Of a stretch of DNA of 64,000 nucleotides, positions 44,801 through 55,200 are shown one piece after another. The stretch is taken from positions 21,252,717 through 21,316,716 of the forward strand of contig OY727098.1 of assembly GCA_963402885.1 (NCBI GenBank). The letters are read 5' to 3'. The stretch's first letter is position 1. Each line of letters opens with the position of its first letter. Below the pieces are notes generated by a model, which worked only from the letters and a program-made list of their open reading frames with translations, was not told the origin of the DNA and ran no database searches. A program made the translations under genes and the position numbers. The DNA comes from Antedon bifida (taxonomy: Eukaryota; Echinodermata; Crinoidea; Comatulida; Antedonidae).

Positions 44801-47800
44801 TGATGTAATCTCAGCGACGTACTAAATGCACGTGATTTAATGTGTTGGGTGGAAAAGCTTGCTGTTTACCACATTACATGATTCACGGTGCTATTCGCGT
44901 TTTCTTGACGTAAATCGGCGGCGTGTAAATGAAACAATTGTTTTCACCAAATTGCCGTTGTCGACATAGAGCGATCGGCGGCTAGCGTGGCTAAGCTAAA
45001 AAGTACGTATTTTTCAAAAATTACACTAGCCCAGCAAACATATTTGCTAGTTTTGAAATTTCAACTAGCAATTATGAAGAATCTACTAGCAAAATGCTAG
45101 TTTGCTAGCGTGAATTTCGAGCCCTGCTCTGGAGCTGGGCCGGGCCGCTGAACTTTCCGTTGTATATGGGTAAAAAAAAATAAAAATAAAAAGAGAGGCG
45201 GCTGGATAATCAGGAGCGGGCGGTGACGCTTAACAAGTATGTTTTTTTATTTGGCCTAATTGTAAACAATATTGAAATATAATTTGTTCTTCCGTAAAAA
45301 TCAATTACCGTAATACCTGGCCGGCAAAGCGTACAAACGAGTTAACACTATATTCTCCAGTATCGGCAATACTTCCGCGAGTTCCGCGATATTGCAAGGC
45401 TTCCGCGAGTCTCGCGATATTAATTAATATTCATGAGTTCCGCGAGAAAATCAAGCTTGAATGATTTTGCCTCATTACCGCAAGAGACGTTCACTTTCAT
45501 GGTTGAGTAAGTAATAGGGTATATAATCGCGGAACTCGCGGAAAATTAGTTTTTGGACGGCCCCTAAGCTATGTCTACACTATCAAACCAGTTTGACTAA
45601 AAAGTGTGATGTGGCCAAATATTGTGATATGATGTCATCGCGTCCATATATGAGCACATAACATTTGTTTGTCACATAAATTTGATAGTGTAGACAGAGC
45701 TTAAGAGAGCTGTTAATACAGTACAGAAAGAAAGTACTGCAACTTTACCTACGAAGTAGCTTCGTAGATAGAACGTAGGCTACGTTGTTGGCTTCGTAGG
45801 TTCCATTGTTTGGCTTCGTAACCTCAATAAACAACTTTCAATGAGCTACGTTCTGAACTTCGTAGGGAGTTCGTAACCTATATAAACAACCCTGCGATGT
45901 TCTTAGTGAAGTAATTAAGGTGTGAAATTAATGTGTTAAATTTAACTGGCGGAGGACCAAGTTGTAAATTACTAAAAAATAAATAATATTTTTTAATCGT
46001 AATCTTTTCCTTCGTGCGTGTTTACCTACTCAACGGCGAATATAAATTTCCCACGATGTAAACGTAGAGACACGATCCAACACAGGTGAACCGCAACGAA
46101 CAGGCCAACTAATATAACGAACAGGCCAACTAATATAGCGAACGTCCAGTCCATCCAGAAACGATGCCGAGAAAAAAAAGATCGTAAACAATTCATTCTA
46201 AATATAGTATCAGAACGTTCAATCGGTCGCTCAAAAAGACTGCCGACAGAAGACCGTAATTAATACAGACCTAGTTTTTTTGGTCACATGGCATGAAACG
46301 CGATACTCTCTGCTTTACCGCAATCTTTCACGTGTTTTTTTTTTAACTTAGTACAAGAGGGTGGCTGCCGGTCTGACGATCGTGTACCTGGATTTTGTGT
46401 CACATGACATGAAACATAATACTCTCTCTCTGAAACTGCTCACATGTTTTTTCCACTCCAAATTCTGTTCGGGCTTTTTTCTTTACACATGTCGTAATCA
46501 TTTTAAAAGGCCTAAGCCAGGCCTATGTTAAATCTTAATATGGAATATATATTTATTTTGCATATATTTTGTTGGGTTAGGTGTCGTTGTTTTTATAATT
46601 CGTAGGTATTCCAAGGGCCGCCGAAACAGGCTAGCCTCGACTCTCTCTACGTGAGCTGAGGTCCACCGGCCCGATGATGTCGTTTCGTCGGCGGATTTCC
46701 GTTCAAATTAGGATAACCGATACGTAGGGCGGCTACAAAAATTGACGTCTACTATCTTTAGATAGGATTTTAATTAGCAAACAATACATTGTTTGTTTGC
46801 ATTGTCAATGCTTCTAAAGGCGATAACAATGGTGTTTACTAGCCCTACGAACCACCCTACGTAGGCGCGCCTAGATAATTATCATAACAATACATCGTAG
46901 GCTACGAACAATACATCGTAGGCTACGAACAATACATCGTAGGAGAGAACAATACATCGTAGGCTACGAACAATACATCGTAGGCTACAAACAATACATC
47001 GTAGGTTACAAACAATACATCGTAGGCTACGAACAATACATCGTAGGAGAGAACAATGACCTACGATCTACCTACGCGTAGGCTACGAAAGGCTACGCGT
47101 AGATACGAAGCAGTAATTTCTTTCTGTACTGTACACTACCTTTTTCTAAATTTTTGACATTGCGACTTGTTAATGTTATTCTTATTCGGTGCACAGTCAC
47201 ATCCTCGGCAGGTCCCTTTCCAGAGTCTTTGTAGTGAGCCTGAAAATATTCAGAACATTTCATTAAATTTGTTATTTAATAACATTTTAAAAAAAACTTA
47301 AAATCCATTGATGCTTATACACCACAGTGTATAAGCATAGGCTGTCACTGCTGTTTTCTGTGGTACGTATGCTTATACACAGTGATGTTTCTTTTTTTAT
47401 GGATTTTAAGCGGTGAAAAATTTTTATAATTTTTTTCAATAATACAGTTATGATGTAGGCCAATCTTTTAAGAACATTTTACAGTAATTTTTTTCTCATA
47501 CAAATACAACCCTCCGTTCAGAAAGTATGATTTTTAAATTAACATGGTGTCCTGTCCTGTTATTTTTGGTTTTTTTACGCTCAGCTGCTGAGGTGGCCAC
47601 GACTGTTTGTTATCTCTGCAAGATGGCTTCTGTAGTAGTAGCATGAAAATTGTCTATTAAAAAATTATTTATGAGGAAATCAATTTTTTTTTAAATAATG
47701 AATCAGATTCTGGGATTTTAGAAGCATCATACGCCACATATTGTGGCAGTATGACATTCATTTCTCAAACAATACGCCCTCAATCATTGTATCATCACAG

Positions 47801-48002
47801 ATCAGTACGTCCACAAAATTCACAAACACGCCACACTACCTTCTGCCGCTAGCTCCACATGTATGTGATGACTGGGCCTAGGCCTAGCTAGCTAGCCTAA
47901 CAAAAATGAATCATAAATGTACTATTATTTCAATATACCTACAAAATGTATGCATACACAATAACATCATGAATTGTATTACAACTCTATCATACTAACC
48001 AT
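41860..48002 (-). CDS. RPS20: Ribosomal protein S20 (uS10), 119 aa
   Basis: Coding exons in transcript order: 48000-48002 (the ATG alone), 47140-47239, 42375-42574 and 41860-41916. They total 360 nt, 119 residues plus stop, the same length as vertebrate RPS20. The product is a small-subunit protein of the 40S head. Recognisable runs include [57 protein letters not shown] and the C-terminus [17 protein letters not shown]. Splitting the gene straight after the start codon puts almost all coding downstream of intron 1. Intron 2 is 4565 bp, of which about 4.3 kb is transposon. The exon 2 donor is GTAGTG, lacking the usual G at +5, and a transposon starts 9 bp beyond the exon. The gene is divergent from TM9SF4. 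Confidence 0.97.
42180..42300. repeat. Family H hairpin repeat, third copy
   Basis: It carries TTCACCTCATGAAATTATTT and ACCATTGCACTCATAAAATA, as in the copies near 312-425 and 23050-23130. Lies in RPS20 intron 3. Confidence 0.5.
42808..45564. mobile_element. PIF/Harbinger-like non-autonomous transposon, 2.76 kb (TE1)
   Basis: Both ends carry the same 39-bp terminal inverted repeat starting GGGGCCGTCCAAAAACTAAT and ending in CGCGAGTTCCGCGAT, without mismatch. TAA flanks both ends (42805-42807 and 45565-45567), a 3-bp TWA-type target duplication typical of PIF/Harbinger. CGCGAGTTCCGCG-like motifs recur just inside each end (42890-42990; 45375-45450), probably subterminal transposase sites. No transposase frame is seen. 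It contains a 0.64-kb module (43243-43880) shared with TE2. Inserted in RPS20 intron 2. Confidence 0.85.
43243..46612. repeat. 0.64-kb inverted module shared by TE1 and TE2
   Basis: 43243-43880 and 45962-46612 are reverse complements over nearly their whole length, with about 2.1 kb between. Shared blocks include AACAACGACACCTAG, CATGTGACACAAAATCCAGG, AGAATGAATTGTTTACGATC and GTGTCTCTACGTTCATTTAC (the last with small changes in the second arm). The second arm has a local duplication of CGAACAGGCCAACTAATATA. It lies inside two otherwise different transposons, so it is either a nested element or captured sequence. Confidence 0.75.
45566..45704. mobile_element. MITE family M1, copy e
   Basis: Left end AAGCTATGTCTACACTATCA, right end TTTGATAGTGTAGACAGAGC then TTAAG, core GATGTCATCGCGTCCATATA. 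It sits directly against the right end of TE1, so TE1 inserted at the very edge of this MITE or the reverse. Confidence 0.8.
45719..47131. mobile_element. TA-flanked transposon, 1.41 kb (TE2), abutting an RPS20 splice donor
   Basis: Ends: CAGTACAGAAAGAAAGTACTGC on the left and the inverse of CAGTACAGAAAGAAATTACTGC on the right (one mismatch), flanked by TA on both sides. TA duplication and CAGT ends fit a Tc1/mariner-type element. The interior near both ends is rich in CTACG/CGTAG motifs (GTAGCTTCGTAG; CCTACGCGTAGG), and there is an internal minisatellite. No transposase frame is seen. Its right end lies 8 bp inside the intron from the exon 2 border of RPS20 at 47140. Confidence 0.8.
46886..47058 (+). 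repeat. Minisatellite, 21-bp unit, about 8 copies
   Basis: The unit is AACAATACATCGTAGGCTACG with variants CTACA, TTACA and AGAG in the last positions. It is inside TE2; the variable part alternates in a higher-order pattern. Confidence 0.9.
47297..47410. mobile_element. Small hairpin MITE in RPS20 intron 1
   Basis: The termini CTTAAAATCCAT and ATGGATTTTAAG are exact inverted repeats. Inside are two further facing blocks (ATGCTTATACAC and GTGTATAAGCAT, plus a third GCTTATACAC), giving a nested hairpin. Confidence 0.7.
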
Positions 48003-48515
48003 GGTTTTAGTTGCTGACCGACTTAAACAAATTCAATTTTGAACAGCGGTGAGCCAGCGACTTTTCTGTTCCACACATGCAGCAGCAGAGAAAGGACCAA
48101 ATCTAAGCCGGCATAGGCCAGCTAAAAAATTCGCTATTGATTTTGTTTTAAACATTTTAAAATATTTAATTAATTTGTTTTGCTCTATTAAAAAAATAAT
48201 TATAAGGCATTTTAATTTATATACAAAGGAAACATAATGTATTGACTTTAATAATACAGTTAAAATACTTGTAATTTGTAAATTATATAACCCATACCTA
48301 TAACACGAAAAAGTTGCAGTCCGACATGGTATAATATTAGAATAATTGGTAAAATATCCCTATTACTAACAGTGGAACTGCCATACGTGACGTCAGATAT
48401 CTAATTCCACGTTGATGTCTCCAACTCCTCCTTCCTTTTTCCACACAAGTCACCAGTTTTGAGTCGTTTTCTGTAGATTTTAAAAACAACAATATAAAGC
48501 ATACAGAATAGAAAT
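48003..48515. promoter_or_regulatory. Divergent RPS20 / TM9SF4 promoter region
   Basis: RPS20 starts leftward at 48002. The TM9SF4 5' non-coding exon ends rightward at 48515 with donor AAAT|GTAAGT. The two genes therefore share about 0.4-0.5 kb head to head. A palindromic CRE/ATF site TGACGTCA lies at 48388-48395, followed by pyrimidine-rich sequence (CTCCTCCTTCCTTTTTCC) near 48422. No TATA box is evident in either direction. Confidence 0.6.
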
Positions 48516-48567
48516 GTAAGTAACATTATGTCAATTACTTTAAAGATAAATTTTATGAATTATACGA

Positions 48568-48790
48568 CTAGAGGCTAGCCCTAGCTTGGTAAAATAGCTA
48601 GGCCTAGCCTGCCTAGCTAGCCTAGCCTCTACTACTCTAGTCTCTAGCTAGGCCTGGCCTCTATCTAGGGATAGCCTGACCTAGCTAGGATGGAGGAGGA
48701 CCTAGCCTAGATGTTAGGCCTAGCTACTACTATATAGTTCTAGCTAGTGCTTAACTTAGGCAGGTAGACTAGCCTAGCTAGGTGTCATAA
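48568..48790 (+). repeat. CTAG-rich low-complexity block
   Basis: CTAG occurs some two dozen times in about 220 bp, mostly as GCCTAG, GCTAGC and CTAGGCCT combinations. It lies just inside intron 1 of TM9SF4. Shorter blocks of the same kind lie near 14805-14830, 31065-31180, 43110-43160 and 47875-47900. Confidence 0.8.
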
Positions 48791-49273
48791 CCTGGATAGC
48801 CCGGTCAGGCCATGTATTTAATTTTAGAAAGAAGCTTTAAAAAAAGGTAACCCAAAAATTGCATTTTTTGTCTGTTTTTTTTTTGTAAAAATCGTATTTG
48901 AAAAATGTTATTTTAGACTTGGTGCCAATGGTTTTATTGTTAAGTTAATTGTTGTGCTGCATGTCAGGCCCAACTTAAAATTAAACTAAATAAATAATCA
49001 TAATGAACTAACAATAACATTGAACATCTTTAGACTTTGTTGCAACGTTATATATTAAGAAATAACTAGAATTTAATCTGTTACTTTGACGAATTATAGG
49101 TGATCATTTTTATAATTTTACTGATATTTAATTTTTTTAAAAACATGCACGTACGTTAAATATGACTGCAAATAGTGATGTATACAATCCTATGACCTGA
49201 TGCATATATGCTTATGGTGCCTATTATGTGTCATAGAATATATACTCAATACTGTATCTGTTTATTTTTCAGA

Positions 49274-52200
49274 ATGTCGCGATTGTTTTTGTTAGTTTTT
49301 CTGTTTAGCTTATTTAATAAATTCAGTGCCTTCTATGTACCTGGAGTTGCACCTGTGGAATTTAGAAAAGGAGAAAATGTTGAAATAAGGGTAAATATGT
49401 GTATTACTATAACTTTTTCATTAATGAATTCCTTACAATACATTAGGTACAGTAGATGTTGTTTAAAACAACTCTTAACAGGTTACAATATAATATTAAT
49501 GTAGAAACATGTAAAACAATACATTACAGTAGGCCAAAATATAAAACCGCCTAAAAATATCATCGGCATGATATGAAAAAAACTATAAAGCATCAATGGT
49601 TATGCATTCTTTTAAACAATGGAACTAAATTAAGGTCAAGGAAGCCTTCCACATCATGTGGAGTAAACCTTCCTTGAACAAACAAATCTATAACTTAGGC
49701 GTCACACTTGCCATATGATTGTTTGTTGCCTACATTCCTTGTTGTTTTATCATGCTAATTACTTCCTCATTTACATACAACCTGTCCTATTGGTATATAA
49801 GTAGTCTAGGCATTGTTTTCTGTTCTGATGATGAGAATAGTTTCTCGAAACATGTCAAGACATTTTAAGGCAGTTTGCCTATTTATCAAATGTCTTACAA
49901 TCATTATTTTAACTCGGAACTACTGATACTAACAAATTAATTTATTTATATAATCATACATTATCATTATTCTATGTATTTATTATTACTTTATCACAGT
50001 CAATTATTAATTGAATATTCTTGTTGCAGTCCAAATCTCAATGTTACAATGTAAGGCCTGTGACAATTAATTTTTATGTTTCTTGATTGCAGGGAGTGAA
50101 ATTGACGAGTAGCAAAACTCAACTTCCATATGAGTACTTTTCATTGCCATTCTGTAAACCTGAAGGTATAGACCTTCACTACAAACCAGAGAATCTAGGG
50201 GAAGTATTAAGAGGGGATAGAATTGTAAATACACCTTATCAGGTAAATATAATGTGATATACACAACATAATTTGCATTAATGCAGTCATCAAAGTTATA
50301 TAGATATTGCTTTACAAAATATATTTCTGTTTTCTGTAATTACCAATGATTTTATGCTAGACTAGATAGTAAACTGCCCTACGCAGTACGCACTGCTATA
50401 CACCTGTGTTGAGCCTATCTGCGTGATAACAATATGCAGATATATATAAACGCGAACGCATTCTATATGATCCTCGTATACAAAAAATGCTAGATTACCA
50501 AGAAATTATTAATTCCATTGCAATTAACAATATATTTAATTTATAAAAAACTTCACTGTGCTTTGACAAGAATATGTTGTAATTTATGTGGTCTTAATGT
50601 ATTATATTATATTAGATTATTATTTTTGAACACATTTACGGCCGCCATCTTCTTGATTTCCCCCCTGTCTCTGGTAATTACTTGTATCTTTGCTATTTAC
50701 AGGTTGAGATGGCAACAGATAAATCATGTACAGTGTTGTGTAAGATTACATTAGATGAGAAAGATTCTAAGCTGCTAGCACGGCGCATTAAGGAGGATTA
50801 CAATGTACACTTGTTATCTGATAATTTACCAATTGCAACAAGAATTCCAGAAGATGAGTTAGGCATTAAATTCAGCTATGTTCATGGATACAAACTTGGC
50901 TTCACGTTATTAAAGGAAAATGCAGAGGGCAAAAAGGAACCTGTGGTAAGTTTTACCCAATTTTTATAGTGTATGACGCTACATGCATTGTATGTACAAA
51001 CTCATACCTCTCACATGCGATCTCTTAAATTATACTTTATTTGTAAGCAATTAGTGTTCCTCTTTCTACTTGTGGTGAATATAATGGAACCAAAACTTTT
51101 ACTTTGGTTGATGAAGGTTTTAATTTATTTTTTATGTGTTTCCCTTTACCAATTTATTCTTATATAATTTATTTGTAATTCTCAGATGTACATCAACAAT
51201 CATTTGCGTCTTAACATGAAGTACCATAAAGTTGATGAGTATGGGTAAGTCACAATTATTATTTAATTGTTTTGAATATTCAGATTTTGTTAGGAACCCT
51301 GTATTTATTCAAACGCATAACATCAACAGCATTAACATGGTCTAACATTAGATGGGTATAGCTTATTTTAACATTTTTGTGGAAATCAATTTAGTTAATT
51401 GGTTTCTGGAAAAGTATGATCAGAAATACATTAGATGCTCAGTTTCATGTGAGACTACAGAATATAGAACCTCCTTTGGAACAGCCATATTTATGTTGGA
51501 GATATCTTTATTAGGGAGGCCGCACACCACGAGCAACCTCTATTCAAAAGACATCCATATAAGGTGGACAATTCTACTGTACTATGTTGCTGTTTTATGC
51601 TTACTCTATTTAGTTTTTGTTAGATAATTTGGTGTTTTTTTTCTAACAGAGATGATTACAGGGTGGTTGGTTTTGAAGCAGTAGCTCAGAGTCGAAAGTA
51701 TAAAGCTGATGGACTAGAGATTGTCGATGATAAGACCTGCTCAGTTGATAAGACCAAACCACTTGTCTTTCAAGAAGTTGTAGCTGGAGGTATGCTTCAA
51801 ATCTTAAACTCTATCTGCAGTGTCAAACTAGTTTGACTACCATATATCGTAGTAATATTATGTCATCGTATCCATATATTGGCACATCACATTTTTTTGT
51901 CAAGTAAAGTTTGATAGTTGTAGATACAGCTTTAGAATTAGGAAAATGTCACAAAGAAGAACTTTTAAATGTTAATAAAGGAAAACATTTTCTCTTGTGT
52001 TTAAATAACTTCTTTATTATACTTTCCGACCAATAAGTATTTTTTTTTTATTGTTTTTTATTTTATTGTCTTTTATGCTTACAGAGAGTCAAGAAATTTA
52101 TTACACATTTGAAGTGAACTGGGAACCAAGCGATGTTAGGTGGGCTTCACGTTGGGATACATACCTTGCCATGAGTGACGTCCAGATTCACTGGTTCTCA

Positions 52201-55200
52201 ATTATTAACTCACTTGTTGTAGTCTTCTTTTTGGCAGGTAAGTTGCCATTGTTGATATAAAGTTTGCAGTACACCACATATATTAGTTCTGAAAAGAACT
52301 GTTGAGTTTTCTAAGTTGCCATTATGTTTAAATTATTCTGAATAAATAAATCGAGTACAGTATTATGACATATACTGTACTTTATTTCCCTATGGAAACA
52401 ATGGTGTACCGCAAACCTAACTTTGCTAGTCTTTTGTTATTGTTATTGTTTTCTTGCATCATTATTATTATTATTATTATTATTTTTGATATATATTTTT
52501 CAAATACTCGCATAAAAACTTTAAATTCTTCATCTTTTAGGAATTTTGACAATGATAATTATCCGAACACTGAGAAGAGACATTGCTCGTTACAACAAAG
52601 ATGAGGATATGGTGAGCATTACTTTGCTTTATTTCATCTCTTATCACACTTTAAGATTAATCATCAAATACAGTCTATCAATTCATGATTGTGAAAAACT
52701 GCTACAAAGTGTATTTTTGTAATTTATTCTAATTTATTTCTTTTTATTGTATGTTTTTATTCTTTTAGATCATATATTATAATTATGATATGTATTTTTG
52801 TACTTGGTGTCTTTAGAATATTTGCTCTATTTTAATGTGCTTAATATCACGACTAGTATTATACAGTCATATAATTGTTTTTTTAATTTAAATATAATAA
52901 TAATAAAAATATTACTTTTTAGAATAAAGAAAAACATTTTTAAAAATGTATATGTATACAGGCACCCTGTAATTCATAACTGATCATGGGTGTTGGAAGT
53001 ACATACCTATTTATATAGTCATATCATTTTTTTTTTATTTAAATATAATAATAATAAAAATATTACTTTTTAGAATAAAGAAAAGCATTTAAAAAAATGT
53101 ATATGTATACAGGCCCCCTGTAATTCATAACTGATCATGGGTGTTGGAAGTACATACCTATTTATATAGTCATATCATTTTTTTTTTATTTAAATATAAT
53201 AATAATAAAAATATTACTTTTTAGAATAAAGAAAAGCATTTAAAAAAATGTATATGTATACAGGCCCCCTGTAATTCATAACTGATCATGGGTGTTGGAA
53301 GTACATACCTATTTATATAGTCATATCATTTTTTTTTTATTTAAATATAATAATAATAAAAATATTACTTTTTAGAATAAAGAAAAGCATTTAAAAAAAT
53401 GTATATGTATACAGGCCCCCTGTAATTCATAACTGATCATGGGTGTTGGAAGTGCATACCTACTTAGTGACATTTGGCAACTTTCTTGACAACTAGTGAC
53501 TATGATTTGTCCCTACCTTCTTGTTTTATCATTTGTAAATGTATCTTATTTGCCTGAATAATAAATAACATAGTACAAGTTTGTCATAATATTTGATTTA
53601 TACAGGAAGATACCATGGAGGAAACTGGGTGGAAATTAGTCCATGGGGATGTGTTCCGTCCTCCTAAGCACAAGAAGCTTCTATCATCAATGGTTGGGGC
53701 TGGCATGCAAGTCTTTTTCATGGCACTGATCACAATAGGTGATTACATTTATTTTCTTATTTAATTTAAGTTTTAATAAGGAGTTATCGATATGCAACAA
53801 ACGACGTTTATGAGTGGCATGGATATGATATTTAGAGAGGTGGAGTTAAAATAGACCAGTGTATCTTTTCAACTCAGATTTTTAAAATACAAAACATTTA
53901 CTATTTGTACATCTACTGTGGCTGTTGAAGGCCATGCCTTAAAATCTTTGGGGGAAAAAAATGCGATAGATGTCGCACACAGGTAAATTGGTTTTCGAAT
54001 GTGCAACAATCACCAGCTCCGCATTTAGAAAAAAAAACCTGAAATGTGTCATCTAATTGTGAGCATGGATTCAACTAATACTTAGCACACATGTAATCAA
54101 CCAATCATGAGGCAAAGATACTCTTAATGTGGTTATAAAACAATACAAATGTTCCTTTTTCATTTATTTTAGTTACTGCCATGTTTGGTATGCTGTCACC
54201 AAGTAGCCGTGGATCTTTGCTCACTGCAAGCTTGTTTCTTTTTGTATTCATGGGGTAAGTTTCAGTTGCATGATTTCAGATATAGCAGCAATAAATTGGT
54301 AATAATATTTTGTTTCATACTTTAAACACAATATGATAAATTTATATTAAACAAGAAAAACAACTTTGTGCATGCATTTAAAATGTATACATTGATAGTT
54401 CTATTCTGTTTTTTAGAAAAATGAATTAATTAATAATAGTTTTGTTTTTTTTTATTATAATGTAGTTTCTCTGAATTGTAAATATTGTTTTTATCTACTT
54501 TATTTTTACGATTGCAATAAATTTAGATTTATAATAATAACAAATTCCTCTTGCTTTACTTATATTCATATCTTTTTATTGTAGTGTCTTTGCTGGTTAC
54601 TTTGCTGGAAGACTTTATAAAACTATTAAAGGTACAACATGGAAGCGTGCAGCTTTCTTGGTAAGATATTCTATTCTTTTTTTTCTATCGTAATTTTGTT
54701 TTTTCAGTTTCAGTTTATTGTGTATTTGCACAAAAATTGGGATTGTGGCAGTGGAGACCATGTATCACCAGAGTAGAAAGACTAGAAAAAAATTATAATC
54801 CCCTGACAACAATACATTACAAGGCATTGTATGTAGTACATACTAGCATGTCTGTCTGTTTTATTAAGGATTTAAATTTATGTTTGCTTTACATTCAAAC
54901 TGATGTTATCACACACAACACAAATTGTAGACCAGTATTTCCATGACTAGAGACAACTACAATCCCCTCCAAATCGGAGAACAGTACATTACAAAACATT
55001 GTATCTATATACATCCTAGCATGTCTGTCAGTGTTCTATTAAGAATTTAAATTCATGTTTGATTTCCACAAGAGAAAACTACAATTCACTGACAACAGAA
55101 TAACAGTACATCTAGTACTAAATCAAACCTAGCATATCAGTGTTTATATTTAAGTTCTTTAAATGTTTTCTTCACTTTCAGACTGGTACAGTTTTTCCTG

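Noticed and set aside
47703..47803. C/D-box snoRNA candidate on the minus strand in RPS20 intron 1 (GTGATGA ... CTGA, about 96 nt)
   Set aside because: Ribosomal protein introns often host snoRNAs, but the sequences flanking the boxes do not pair into a terminal stem and no convincing antisense element was seen. Box matches alone are too weak.
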